Origin: Kitasatospora gansuensis
Lineage (GTDB): Bacteria > Actinomycetota > Actinomycetes > Streptomycetales > Streptomycetaceae
DNA length: 64,000 bases
Direction of reading: 5' to 3'
NCBI RefSeq assembly: GCF_014203705.1
Contig: NZ_JACHJR010000001.1
Location: 6,076,001 to 6,140,000 of the forward strand
The number at the start of each line of letters is the position of its first letter. Within the stretch, counting starts at the first letter, position 1. Positions 8,163 through 17,050 of this stretch are shown here, piece after piece. The notes beneath the pieces were generated by a model. It saw nothing but the letters and a program-made list of their open reading frames with translations. It was not told the DNA's origin and ran no database searches. A program made the position numbers and the translations under genes.

Positions 8163-8372
8163 GGTTACCGCCGAGTCCGAGACACAGCGAGGCAGTCCGA
8201 CTGCCTTACGGGGAAGCCCGAGTGAGGGCGCTGTCGATCGGAGCCGGGGAACCATGTTCCTCGGGGTGAATCGGCGCCAGGTCGACGGACCGTCGTGAGA
8301 CGGCTCGGCGGTGAGGCGTCGTAGGGCATCTCTTCCAGCCCGAACCCGTCAGCTCACCCGGTAGGCGGACGT
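8163..8372 (+). promoter_or_regulatory. ydaO/yuaA-type cyclic di-AMP riboswitch
   Basis: The family's invariant blocks are present in order: GGAGCCGGGGAACC (from about 8240), GGGGTGAATCGGCG (from about 8263), and the 3' block CGAACCCGTCAGCTCACCCG followed by GTAGGCGG (8341-8368). Ligand binding in this class usually switches transcription off. In Streptomyces such elements precede rpfA and NlpC/P60 hydrolase genes. The right edge is clear; the left edge is approximate, set where CCGCC (8168 on) can pair with GGCGG (8364-8368). The 541-bp gene-free stretch 7853-8393 holds this element, its promoter and the terminator before it. Confidence 0.9.
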
Positions 8373-8393
8373 AGGAAGAAGGAGCCCGCCTTC

Positions 8394-9476
8394 GTGGCGT
8401 CCCATCGTCGTCCCAAGCCTGCCAGCCGCACCCGCGTGTCGATCATCACGGCTGCCGCCGCCGCTGCGGTGGCACTGTCCGCCCAGACCGGTGCGCATGC
8501 CGACCCGACTCCCACCAAGGACGAGGTCAAGACCCAGGTCGACCAGCTGAACGAGCAGGCCGAGGTCGCGACCGAGAAGTTCAACGCGGCGACGGAGAAG
8601 CAGCAGACCCTGCAGAAGCAGGTCAGCGGCCTCCAGGACCAGGTGGCCCGGCAGCAGGCCGAGGTGACCACCCTTCAGAGCACCCTGGGTGAGATCGCCG
8701 CCGAGCAGTACCGGACCGGCGGGATATCGCCGACCGTCCAGCTGATGCTCTCCAGCAGCCCGGACGCCTTCCTAGGCCAGGCCGACTCGCTGAGCCAGCT
8801 CGGCACCTCCCAGGCGGACACCCTCAAGACGCTGAAGGGCGAGCAGAGCAAGCTCGACCAGCAGAAGTCCGAGGCGCAGAACAAGCTCGCCGACCTGGAG
8901 AAGACCACCCAGGAGCTCAAGACGGGCAAGGACGAGATCCAGGCCAAGCTGGCGAGCGCGCAGGCGCTGCTCGACACGCTCAGCCGCAAGGAGCAGGACG
9001 AGCTGCGGGCCGCCGAGGCCAAGGCCGCCGCCGAGTCGGCCACCAAGGCCGCCGCCGCCACCCCGAAGGCCGACGACCGCGCCTCGCGCTCGGAGACCCG
9101 GACCGACCTGAGCGGCCTGCCGGCCGGCTCGTACGCCGCCACCGTGATCGCCGCCGCCGAGGCGCAGATCGGCAAGCCGTACGGCTGGGGTGCCACCGGC
9201 CCGAACTCCTTCGACTGCTCCGGCCTGATGGTCTGGGCCTTCGACAAGGCCGGGATCTCGCTGCCGCGCACCTCGCAGTCGCAGATGGGGGCCGGCCAGA
9301 ACATCGGCACCAACATCGCCGACGCCAAGCCCGGTGACCTGATCATCTACAGCGGGGGCGGCCACGTCGGCCTCTACGTGGGCAACGGCCAGATCGTGCA
9401 CGCCCCGCACACCGGAGCCCTGGTCCGGCACGAGTCGGCCACGGTCATGTCGATCACCCGCATCGTCCGGGTCTGA
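8394..9476 (+). CDS. Secreted NlpC/P60 peptidoglycan hydrolase 2, c-di-AMP riboswitch controlled
   Basis: 360 residues with the same layout as its neighbours: signal peptide (about 1-36), coiled coil (about 42-225), NlpC/P60 domain with catalytic Cys275 in FDCSGLMV, a His in GGHVGLY and a His in VHAPHTG. AAGGAG (8379-8384) lies 9 nt before the GTG. The riboswitch ties its expression to cyclic di-AMP, which in streptomycetes is linked to germination and wall growth. A strong hairpin follows the gene. Confidence 0.95.
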   Translation: MASHRRPKPASRTRVSIITAAAAAAVALSAQTGAHADPTPTKDEVKTQVDQLNEQAEVATEKFNAATEKQQTLQKQVSGLQDQVARQQAEVTTLQSTLGEIAAEQYRTGGISPTVQLMLSSSPDAFLGQADSLSQLGTSQADTLKTLKGEQSKLDQQKSEAQNKLADLEKTTQELKTGKDEIQAKLASAQALLDTLSRKEQDELRAAEAKAAAESATKAAAATPKADDRASRSETRTDLSGLPAGSYAATVIAAAEAQIGKPYGWGATGPNSFDCSGLMVWAFDKAGISLPRTSQSQMGAGQNIGTNIADAKPGDLIIYSGGGHVGLYVGNGQIVHAPHTGALVRHESATVMSITRIVRV

Positions 9477-9497
9477 CCACCCGTCCGAAGCAACTCC

Positions 9498-9526
9498 CGC
9501 AGGCCCGGCCCCGTGCCGGGCCTGCG
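9498..9526 (+). terminator. Intrinsic terminator-like hairpin after NlpC/P60 gene 2
   Basis: A perfect 12-bp stem (CGCAGGCCCGGC at 9498-9509 and its complement at 9515-9526) with a 5-nt loop and a short T run downstream. Confidence 0.85.
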
Positions 9527-9587
9527 GCGTTTCCGGACGATCGGTCAGATGTCCGATTAATGGTCAAATATTCGGTGCTGTAGGGGT

Positions 9588-9617
9588 TTGGACTAGATCG
9601 CCGCGACTCGCTAACGT
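9588..9617 (+). promoter_or_regulatory. Probable promoter of the third NlpC/P60 gene
   Basis: TTGGAC (9588-9593) and TAACGT (9612-9617) are 18 bp apart. The predicted leader is about 75 nt. No riboswitch sequence is present. Confidence 0.5.
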
Positions 9618-9698
9618 CTGCCCCCGGACCTTCGCTCGGAGGCCGCCCGACCCCGGGCGGCGGCGGTGGCCCGGCGCAGGAATGGAGCCGCCGCCGGT

Positions 9699-10763
9699 AT
9701 GTCGACGTACAGTCGTTCTCCCCTGCCAGGCGCCCGCCGGTTCACCCGGGCGCTGGTGTTCACCGCCGCGGCCACCACGGTGCTCGGGATGGCCGCCACC
9801 GGCGCCGCCGGGGCCGCGCCCGGGGCCCCGGCCGAGCCGCCCACCCGCAAGGACGTCAAGGCCCAGGTCGATCAGCTCTACGAGGAAGCCGAGCAGGCCT
9901 CGGAGAAGTTCAACGCGGCGCTGGAGGAGCAGCGTCAGCTGCAGTCCGACACCGGCTCGCTGCAGAACCAGGTGGCGGTCGGCCAGGACGAGCTGAACCG
10001 GCTGCGCGCCGGGCTCGGCTCGGTGGCCGCCGCCCAGTACCGGGCGGGCGGCATCGACCCGGCGGTGCAGCTGATGCTGGACTCCGACCCGGCCGGCTAC
10101 CTGTACCGGGCCCGCACCCTGGACCAGTCGGCGGAGCGGCAGAACGACACCCTGCGGCAGGTGATCGACAGTCAGCGCCGGCTCGACCAGCGGCGGGCCG
10201 AGACCACCGCCAAGCTGGCCGAGCTGGAGTCCGTCCGGCGCACCCTGAACGAGAGCAAGCAGGAGATCCGGCAGCGGCTGACCAAGGCTCAGCGGCTGCT
10301 GAACACGCTGGGCGCGGGGGAGCGGGCCAGGATGGCCGACGACGACGCCAGGGACGCCGCCAAGCGGGCCGCCCGGGGCGCCGAACGGCTCGACCTCGGC
10401 AACCTGCCCGCCGCCTCCAGTCAGGCCGCCGCCGCGCTGGCCGCCGCCAGCAGCAAGATCGGCTCCCCCTACGTCTACGGATCGACCGGGCCCCGTACGT
10501 TCGACTGTTCGGGTCTGATGTACTGGGCCTGGCGGCAGGCCGGAGTGACCCTGCCGCGCACCTCGCAGCAGCAGGCAAGCGCGGGGCAGCGGATCAGCCT
10601 CGCCGAGGCCCGGCCGGGAGACCTGGTGATCTTCTACAGGGACATGCACCACGTCGGGATGTACGCCGGCGGCGGTGTGGTCGTGCACGCGCCCTACCCC
10701 GGCGCCCGGGTCCGCTACGAGAGCGTCAGCGCGATGCCCGTCTCCGGGGTGGTGCGGGTCTGA
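9699..10763 (+). CDS. Secreted NlpC/P60 peptidoglycan hydrolase 3
   Basis: 354 residues: signal peptide (about 1-41), coiled coil (about 50-210), NlpC/P60 domain with Cys270 in FDCSGLMYW, a His in HHVGMY and a His in VHAPYPG. The ATG at 9699 has GGAG 11 nt upstream; an in-frame GTG at 9666 (MARRRNGAAAG extension) is possible but has no SD. More divergent than the first two copies. The secreted HExxH protein gene follows about 60 nt on, in the same direction. Confidence 0.92.
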   Translation: MSTYSRSPLPGARRFTRALVFTAAATTVLGMAATGAAGAAPGAPAEPPTRKDVKAQVDQLYEEAEQASEKFNAALEEQRQLQSDTGSLQNQVAVGQDELNRLRAGLGSVAAAQYRAGGIDPAVQLMLDSDPAGYLYRARTLDQSAERQNDTLRQVIDSQRRLDQRRAETTAKLAELESVRRTLNESKQEIRQRLTKAQRLLNTLGAGERARMADDDARDAAKRAARGAERLDLGNLPAASSQAAAALAAASSKIGSPYVYGSTGPRTFDCSGLMYWAWRQAGVTLPRTSQQQASAGQRISLAEARPGDLVIFYRDMHHVGMYAGGGVVVHAPYPGARVRYESVSAMPVSGVVRV

Positions 10764-10825
10764 GCGGTGCCCTGCCGTCGGCGGCCGGCCCGACCCCGGA
10801 CGCCGGGGCGCGGGCCGGCGGCGCC

Positions 10826-12064
10826 GTGCTGTCCCGCCGGGCCGCGCTGCTGCTCGCGGCGGCCGGTCTGGTGCAGCTCTCGCCGCCGCCGGCCCGTCCG
10901 GTCCGGGTGCCGCCGGTGGCCCCGGCCACCCCGGCCGGGGCCGAGGCGGTCCCGGTCCGGCCCCGGATCGAGGCGCTGCTCGCCGACCGGGCCAGGGCGC
11001 TGCTCCGGTTGGACCGCACCGCGCTGGTGGCTGGGGTGGCCCCGGCCCACCGGGCCGCCGAGCTGACCGTACTGACCCGGCTGGCGCAGCTCCCGCTGGC
11101 CGAACTCTCCTACCGGATCACCGACTTCACCGAACCGGCCGGCGCCGCCCTGACCCTGACCGCCGAACTCGGCTGGCGGGTGGCCGACTTCGACGACCAC
11201 CCGGCCGTCCTGACCCGGCGGATCGGCTGTGAGCTGGTGGACGGCGAGTGGCTGCTGACCACCGACCAGCCGGTCGGCGCCGCCGCGCTCTGGGACCTCG
11301 GCGAGGTCCGGGCGGTCCGCGGCGGGCACAGCATCGCGCTGGGCCAGGCCGAACCGGCCGTGCTGGCCGAGACGGTGGCCACCGCCGACCGGGCCGTACC
11401 GCTGGTGACCGAGGTCTGGGGCGGCGACTGGCCGGGCCGGCTGCTGCTCTGTCACCCGGCCACCGGCGAGCAGTTCGCCCAGCTGCTCGGGGTCTCCGCC
11501 GCCGGGTACCAGGGCATAGCCGCCGTCACCACGGCCGCCGCCGGGGCACCGCTGCACAGCCCGGCCGACCGGGTGCTGATCAACCCGCAGGCGTACGCCG
11601 GGCTCAGCGAGCTCGGCCGCCGGGTGGTCACCGTGCACGAGGCCACCCACGTGGCGACCCGGGCCGACACCCGGCCCTGGACGCCGCTCTGGCTCTCCGA
11701 GGGCGTCGCCGACTACACCGGCTACCGGGGCACCGGCCGCAGCCCGAAGCAGATCGCGCCGGAGCTGGCCAGGGCGGCCGCGGCCCAGGGCTTCACGGCG
11801 GCGCTGCCCGCCGACGCCGACTTCGCGGCCGGCTCGGCCGGCATCGGCCTGGCGTACGAACTCGCCTGGTCCGCCTGCGACCTGATCGCCCGCCGGTTCG
11901 GCGAGCAGCGCCTGGTCGGCTTCTACCGGGCCGTCGGGGCCACCGAGCCCGCCGGAGGCCGGGAGGAGTGGCTGGACGGGCTCTGCCGGGCCCGGCTGGG
12001 CCTCGGGCTGGCCGACCTCACCCGGCAGTGGGGCGAGGACCTGCACCAGCGCTACGCGCACTGA
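10826..12064 (+). CDS. Secreted gluzincin-type HExxH metallopeptidase-like protein
   Basis: 412 residues. The N-terminus LSRRAALLLAAAGL resembles a twin-arginine signal. A long N-terminal region without a recognised domain is followed by the zinc motif HEATH (271-275) and a downstream Glu in LSEGVADY (E292). This spacing fits gluzincins such as peptidase MA-like enzymes. The GTG at 10826 gives the signal sequence directly; no other in-frame start is visible in the 62-nt gap. Substrate unknown. Adjacency to three wall hydrolases suggests an exported maturation or wall-related role, which is inference. Confidence 0.8.
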   Translation: MLSRRAALLLAAAGLVQLSPPPARPVRVPPVAPATPAGAEAVPVRPRIEALLADRARALLRLDRTALVAGVAPAHRAAELTVLTRLAQLPLAELSYRITDFTEPAGAALTLTAELGWRVADFDDHPAVLTRRIGCELVDGEWLLTTDQPVGAAALWDLGEVRAVRGGHSIALGQAEPAVLAETVATADRAVPLVTEVWGGDWPGRLLLCHPATGEQFAQLLGVSAAGYQGIAAVTTAAAGAPLHSPADRVLINPQAYAGLSELGRRVVTVHEATHVATRADTRPWTPLWLSEGVADYTGYRGTGRSPKQIAPELARAAAAQGFTAALPADADFAAGSAGIGLAYELAWSACDLIARRFGEQRLVGFYRAVGATEPAGGREEWLDGLCRARLGLGLADLTRQWGEDLHQRYAH

Positions 12065-12073
12065 GCGCGGAGA

Positions 12074-13516
12074 TCACTGCCGGACGGAGTTCGCGCTGTC
12101 GATGCCGTCCAACAGGTCCTGCTCGTAGGCGATCCCCGGCCGGACCGGGTACCCGGCCGGCACCGGCGCCTCCAGCGCGGGCGGCAGCACCAGCGTCCGG
12201 ACCGGCTCGGGGGCCCGGGTGGAGCGCCAGAGCCGGACGCAGGACAGGATCGCGGCGGCCAGCAGCAGCAGGTTACGCACCGTCAGCACCGCCACGCCCC
12301 ACGGCTGACTGTTCACCACCTGGTTGAACAGCACCGGGAACTCCAGCGTGGTGAACAGCGTCGCGGCCAGCACCAGCAGCGCCACCGGACGCTGGCTGGT
12401 GCCACGCACCGTCAGGCAGACCGCCGTCAGGCCGACCACCCAGATCAGGTACTGCGGGCTGATCACCCGGCTGGTCACCGTGAAGACCAGCAGTGCGGCC
12501 AGCGCCGCGTCGAAGGTGGTCGCGGTCTGCCAGCGCTTGGCCCGCAGCCGCCAGAGCAGCAGCCAGGCGAAGCCGGCCAGGCTGGCCCCGACCGAGACCT
12601 TGGAGATCACCGTGACCCAGGGCCCGAGCATCTCCACCGAGCCGTAGTTCATCTTCACCTCGCCGTGCCAGCCGCCGGCCAGCCGGGCGAAGTGGATCGG
12701 CAGCGCGCCGAGCGACTCCACCTCGGTGCCCCGGTCCCGCTGGAACTTGAGGAACTCGAAGGCGCCGTTCATCCCGGCCGCGAGCAGGAAGCCCAGCGCG
12801 CTGAACGAGGCCACCGCCGCCGTCCAGGACCGCCTGGTCCGCCGCCCCTTCGGGGTGCCGAGCAGGGCCAGCACCGGCCAGACCTTGACCAGCCCGCCGA
12901 GCCCGAGCAGCGCACCGCCGAGCGCGGGCCGCCGCAGCACCACCAGCAGCCCGGCGATCGCCAGCGCGGTCACCATGATGTCGTACCGGCAGTAGACCGT
13001 CGGCCCGAGCAGCGGCACTCCCGCCACCCAGAACCAGGCACCGGTGAAGCTCCGGCCGCGCCGCGTCCCGGCCCGCATCAGCAGGCCCATGGCGAACGCG
13101 TCCAGCAGGCCGCAGAAGACCCAGAACGAGACCAGGTACGACCAGGGCAGCAGCCCGGGCAGCAGGATCACCAGCGCGGCGCCCGGCGGGTACTGCCAGG
13201 TCACGTCGTCCAGCGGGAAGGTGCCGGTCTGCAGCACCTGGTACCAGCCGTGGTAGATCACCGAGACGTCGGCGGTCACGTCGGCGCCGGTGATCCGGAC
13301 CAGGCCGAGCACCATCAGGACGATCAGCACCCGGGTGGCCAGCCAGCCGCCCGCCAGGCCCCAGAGCGCTCCGCCGGCCGGTGACGATGCCGCGGTACGG
13401 TCGGCACCGCCCGCGCTGATGCCGCTACTCCCGGCCGGGGCCAACTCCACCGCACTCCCTCGTTCGACTTGGTCCGCGCCGCGCAGATCCACCCCCGAGC
13501 CCCCGTCCGTTCTCAC
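12074..13516 (-). CDS. GT87/DUF2029 family polyprenol-dependent glycosyltransferase
   Basis: 480 residues with about ten membrane segments and the DUF2029 pattern: an Asp-rich early loop (DVSVIYHGWYQVLQTGTFPLDDVTWQYPPG), then CRYDIMVTALAIAGLL and LLGLGGLVKVWPV. These C-fold enzymes use polyprenyl-phosphate mannose on the outer membrane face. The M. tuberculosis homologue in the same neighbourhood, Rv2181, adds alpha-1,2-mannose branches to lipomannan. The GTG start at 13516 has GGAG 8 nt upstream; a longer in-frame extension lacks an SD. It is divergent from the PimB-like gene. Confidence 0.85.
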   Translation of the reverse strand: MRTDGGSGVDLRGADQVERGSAVELAPAGSSGISAGGADRTAASSPAGGALWGLAGGWLATRVLIVLMVLGLVRITGADVTADVSVIYHGWYQVLQTGTFPLDDVTWQYPPGAALVILLPGLLPWSYLVSFWVFCGLLDAFAMGLLMRAGTRRGRSFTGAWFWVAGVPLLGPTVYCRYDIMVTALAIAGLLVVLRRPALGGALLGLGGLVKVWPVLALLGTPKGRRTRRSWTAAVASFSALGFLLAAGMNGAFEFLKFQRDRGTEVESLGALPIHFARLAGGWHGEVKMNYGSVEMLGPWVTVISKVSVGASLAGFAWLLLWRLRAKRWQTATTFDAALAALLVFTVTSRVISPQYLIWVVGLTAVCLTVRGTSQRPVALLVLAATLFTTLEFPVLFNQVVNSQPWGVAVLTVRNLLLLAAAILSCVRLWRSTRAPEPVRTLVLPPALEAPVPAGYPVRPGIAYEQDLLDGIDSANSVRQ

Positions 13517-13674
13517 CGTGCCGTCTCCGCATGCGTCGACCGGCACGGGCTGCCCACTGTAATCACAAGCGTGCTCGCACCCGCCGGCCGCGTTCCCGGC
13601 ACACCGGGGCGTTGACCTATGGTACGGATCAGCGACCGGTACACCGAGCACCCCCCGACCGAGCGAGCCGTGGC

Positions 13675-14814
13675 ATGCACAAGACCCTGATCGTCACCAA
13701 CGACTTCCCGCCCCGGCCCGGCGGTATCCAGGCCTTCGTCCACAACATGGCGGTGCGCCAGCCCGCCGGCAGCATCGTCGTCTACGCCTCGACCTGGCGG
13801 GACGGCAGCGAGGTGGCGAAGTTCGACGCCGAGCAGCCGTTCCCGGTGATCCGGGACCGGACCAAGATGATGGTGCCGACCCCCCGGGTCACCCGGCGGG
13901 CCGCCGAGATCCTCCGGGCCGAGGGCTGCGACTCGGTCTGGTTCGGCGCCGCCGCACCGCTCGGCCTGATGGCCCCCGCGCTGCGCCGGGCCGGCGCGGG
14001 CCGGCTGCTCGGCATGACGCACGGTCACGAGGCCGCCTGGGCCCAGCTGCCGGTCTCCCGGCAGCTGCTCCGCCGGATCGGCGCGGGCACCGACACCCTG
14101 ACCTACCTCGGCGAGTACACCCGCTCCCGGATCGCCGCCGCGGTCGGCCCCGAGGCGGCCGCCCGGATGGTCCAGCTGCCGCCGGGCGTGGACGAGCAGA
14201 CCTTCCGCCCCGACTCCGGCGGCGCCGAGATCCGGGCCCGGCTCGGCCTGACGGACCGTCCGGTGGTGGTCTGCGTCTCGCGGCTGGTGCCGCGCAAGGG
14301 CCAGGACACCCTGATCGCCGCGCTGCCGCAGATCCTCCGGGACGTGCCGGACGCGGTGCTGCTGATCGTCGGCGGCGGCCCCTACCAGGGCGAGCTCGAG
14401 AAGCTCGCCGAGGCCAACGGCGTCAGCGCCTCGGTCCGCTTCACCGGGGCGGTGCCCTGGTCGGAGCTGCCCGCCCACTACGGCGCGGGCGACGTCTTCG
14501 CGATGCCCTGCCGCACCCGCCGGGGCGGCCTGGACGTGGAGGGCCTGGGCATCGTCTACCTGGAGGCCAGCGCGACCGGGCTGCCGGTGATCGCCGGTGA
14601 CTCCGGGGGCGCCCCCGACGCCGTCCTGGAGGGCGAGACCGGCTACGTCGTCCCCGGCGGCTCGCCGGAGGCGGTCGCCGAACGGATCGTCCGGCTGCTG
14701 CACGACCCCGAACTCCGCCGCACCATGGGCGAAGCCGGGCGCCGCTGGGTCGAACGCTCCTGGCGCTGGGACCTCCTGGCGGGGCGGCTGACCAGCCTTC
14801 TCGCTGCTGAGTGA
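13675..14814 (+). CDS. pimB: GT4 glycosyltransferase, PimB-like mannosyltransferase
   Basis: 379 residues, GT-B fold. The glycine-rich start is TNDFPPRPGGIQAFVHNMA, and the C-terminal half has VSRLVPRKGQDTLI and the EGLGIVYLEASATGLPVIAGDSGG nucleotide-sugar site with its EX7E glutamates. Closest known match in pattern and context is PimB' (Rv2188c), which adds the second mannose to phosphatidylinositol mannosides at the inner membrane face. The DUF2029 mannosyltransferase next door and the FadD15-like ligase after it repeat the mycobacterial arrangement. No SD is visible before ATG 13675. The symbol is by homology and synteny. Confidence 0.82.
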   Translation: MHKTLIVTNDFPPRPGGIQAFVHNMAVRQPAGSIVVYASTWRDGSEVAKFDAEQPFPVIRDRTKMMVPTPRVTRRAAEILRAEGCDSVWFGAAAPLGLMAPALRRAGAGRLLGMTHGHEAAWAQLPVSRQLLRRIGAGTDTLTYLGEYTRSRIAAAVGPEAAARMVQLPPGVDEQTFRPDSGGAEIRARLGLTDRPVVVCVSRLVPRKGQDTLIAALPQILRDVPDAVLLIVGGGPYQGELEKLAEANGVSASVRFTGAVPWSELPAHYGAGDVFAMPCRTRRGGLDVEGLGIVYLEASATGLPVIAGDSGGAPDAVLEGETGYVVPGGSPEAVAERIVRLLHDPELRRTMGEAGRRWVERSWRWDLLAGRLTSLLAAE

Positions 14815-14849
14815 GGCTCCGCCTTTTGCAGGGCGCTCGGTTGCACTAT

Positions 14850-14967
14850 CCAGGGGCTCGGGGAACTGCGAGGAGATCTGGCGCCGGGGTCACATGCGAA
14901 AGTGCCTGACCACGCACGGACGGATCACCTTGTACGAGGTCGGCGTCGCAGTTCCCCGAGCCCCTGG
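14850..14967. repeat. Dispersed intergenic repeat, copy 2 (inverted relative to copy 1)
   Basis: Arms CAGGGGCTCGGGGAAC (14851-14866) and complement (14951-14966) enclose TGCGAAAGTGCCTGACC (14895-14911), the reverse complement of the core in copy 1. Both ends extend the match to copy 1 (for example CGACGCCGACCTCG next to one arm). It again sits between convergent genes. Confidence 0.85.
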
Positions 14968-14986
14968 TGGCTGAGGCCCGGAGGGA

Positions 14987-16780
14987 CTAGCGGCGGTAGA
15001 GGCCCTCTACCTCGGCGGCGAAGTCCTTCATGACGACGTTGCGCTTGAGCTTGAGTGAGGGCGTCAGGTGGCCGCTCTCCTCGGAGAAGACGGTGTCGAG
15101 GATGTGGAACTTCTTCACCGCCTCGGCGTGCGAGACCGCCTGGTTGCCCTCGTCGATCGCGGCCTGAACGGCCGTCAGCAGGTCGGGGTCCTCGCGGAGT
15201 TCGGCGAGGGTGGCGTCGGCGGGCTTGCCGGTGAGCTCCTTCCACTTCGGGAAGAAGTCCTCGTCGATGGTGACCAGGCAGGCGATGAACGGCTTGCGGT
15301 CGCCGACCACCATCACCTCGCCGATCAGCGCGTGGGCCCGGATCCGGTCCTCGATCACGGCGGGGGCGACGTTCTTGCCGCCCGCGGTGACCAGGATCTC
15401 CTTCTTCCGGCCGGTGATGGTCAGGTAGCCGTCGGCGTCCAGGCTGCCCAGGTCGCCGGTGGCGAACCAGCCGTCGCGCAGGGCGTCCGCCGTGGCGGCC
15501 GGGTTGTTCCAGTAGCCGGTGAAGATCTGCGGGCCCTGGAGCAGCACCTCGCCGTCCTCGGCGATCCGTACGGCGGAGCCGGGGAGCGGCTGGCCGACGG
15601 TGCCGATCTTCGGCCGGTCGTGCGGGTTGAAGGCGGTGGCCGCGCAGGTCTCGGTCAGGCCGTAGCCCTCCAGGACGGTGAAGCCGATGCCCCGGTAGAA
15701 GTGGCCGAGCCGCTCGCCGAGCGGGGCGCCGCCGGAGATCGCGTGGGTGGCCCGGCCGCCGAGGGCGGCGCGCAGCTTGCTGTAGACCAGCTTGTCGAAG
15801 ACCGCGTGCTTGATCCGCAGGCCCAGGCCGGGGCCGCCGTGGTCGAGGGCGCGGCTGTACGCGATGGCGGTGTCGGCCGCCTTGTCGAAGATCTTGCCCT
15901 TGCCGTCGGCCTGCGCCTTGGCCCGGGCGGTGTTGTAGACCTTCTCGAAGACCCGGGGCACGCCGAGGATCAGGGTGGGCCGGAACGAGGCCAGCTCGGC
16001 CGTGACGTCCTTGATCTCGGAGACGTGGCCGAGCTTGATCGGGGCGATCACGGCGGCGATCTCGGCGATCCGGCCGAGCACGTGGGCCAGCGGCAGGAAG
16101 AGCAGCACCGAGCTGTGGCCGGTGCGGAACAGCGGCTCCAGACGGGCCGTCACATTGCCCAGCTCGGCCAGGAAATTGCCGTGGGTGAGCTGACAGCCCT
16201 TCGGGCGTCCGGTGGTGCCCGAGGTGTAGACGATGGTGGCGATCGAGTCGGCGGTCGGCACCGAGCGGCGCTCGGTGACCGTGCTGTCGGTGACCTTGGC
16301 GCCGGCCGTGGCCAGTTCGGCCAGGGCGCCGCGCTCGATCTGCCAGGTGTGGGCCAGCTCCGGCAGCCGGTCGCGCAGCCCGGCCACCACGGCGGCGTGG
16401 GTGTCGGTCTCGGTGACCACCGCGACGGCGCCGGAGTCGCCGAGGATCCAGGCGACCTGCTCGGCGGAGGAGGTCTCGTACACCGGCACGGTGATCGCGC
16501 CCGCGCACCAGATGGCGAAGTCCAGCACGGTCCACTCGTACCGGGTACGGGACATCACGCCGACCCGGTCGCCGGGGGCCACGCCCGCCGCGATCAGGCC
16601 CTTGGCGGTGCCGCGCACCTCGGCGAGGAACTGGGACGCCGTCAGATCCACCCACTGTCCGTCCAGCTTGCGGCTGAGAACCGCCACGTCCGAGTGCTGC
16701 TCGGCGTTCTGGTGGACCAGGTCGGAGAGGTTACCGCCGCTCGGTACCTGGTAGCGGGCCGGAAGGCTGAACTCGAGCAA
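14987..16780 (-). CDS. Long-chain fatty-acid-CoA/AMP ligase (FadD15-like)
   Basis: 597 residues of the ANL superfamily, activating a long-chain fatty acid through an acyl-adenylate. Motifs: P-loop YTSGTTGRPKG (about 187-197), GYGLTET with the adenine-binding loop, DGWFATGDLG and ITGRKKEILVTAGGKNVAP near the C-terminus. The TTG start at 16780 has GAGGAG about 6 nt upstream. Rv2187 (fadD15) occupies the same position beside pimB in M. tuberculosis, so supply of acyl groups for membrane lipids or phosphatidylinositol mannosides is plausible. Confidence 0.93.
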   Translation of the reverse strand: MLEFSLPARYQVPSGGNLSDLVHQNAEQHSDVAVLSRKLDGQWVDLTASQFLAEVRGTAKGLIAAGVAPGDRVGVMSRTRYEWTVLDFAIWCAGAITVPVYETSSAEQVAWILGDSGAVAVVTETDTHAAVVAGLRDRLPELAHTWQIERGALAELATAGAKVTDSTVTERRSVPTADSIATIVYTSGTTGRPKGCQLTHGNFLAELGNVTARLEPLFRTGHSSVLLFLPLAHVLGRIAEIAAVIAPIKLGHVSEIKDVTAELASFRPTLILGVPRVFEKVYNTARAKAQADGKGKIFDKAADTAIAYSRALDHGGPGLGLRIKHAVFDKLVYSKLRAALGGRATHAISGGAPLGERLGHFYRGIGFTVLEGYGLTETCAATAFNPHDRPKIGTVGQPLPGSAVRIAEDGEVLLQGPQIFTGYWNNPAATADALRDGWFATGDLGSLDADGYLTITGRKKEILVTAGGKNVAPAVIEDRIRAHALIGEVMVVGDRKPFIACLVTIDEDFFPKWKELTGKPADATLAELREDPDLLTAVQAAIDEGNQAVSHAEAVKKFHILDTVFSEESGHLTPSLKLKRNVVMKDFAAEVEGLYRR

Positions 16781-17050
16781 GACTGCTCCTCGTCTGCGAC
16801 GCTGCGGGACGGCAGGACGTTACTGCCCGGTAGGTGGAATGGCCAGAGTTGTCCGGCCCGGTGTTCGAAGAGTCACACCGGCGACCTGGTCCGGTGCTCC
16901 CGACTGGCACCTTACGACAGCACCCGGGTGACCCGCCGGTAGCCCGGACGGCCGTGACCTGGACCGATGCCCCGGCGGGAAGGGGAGCGGCGGCAGCGCG
17001 ATAGCCTTCCCTGGGCGCAACACCTGTAACAGGACAGCGGAGGCCGTGTC

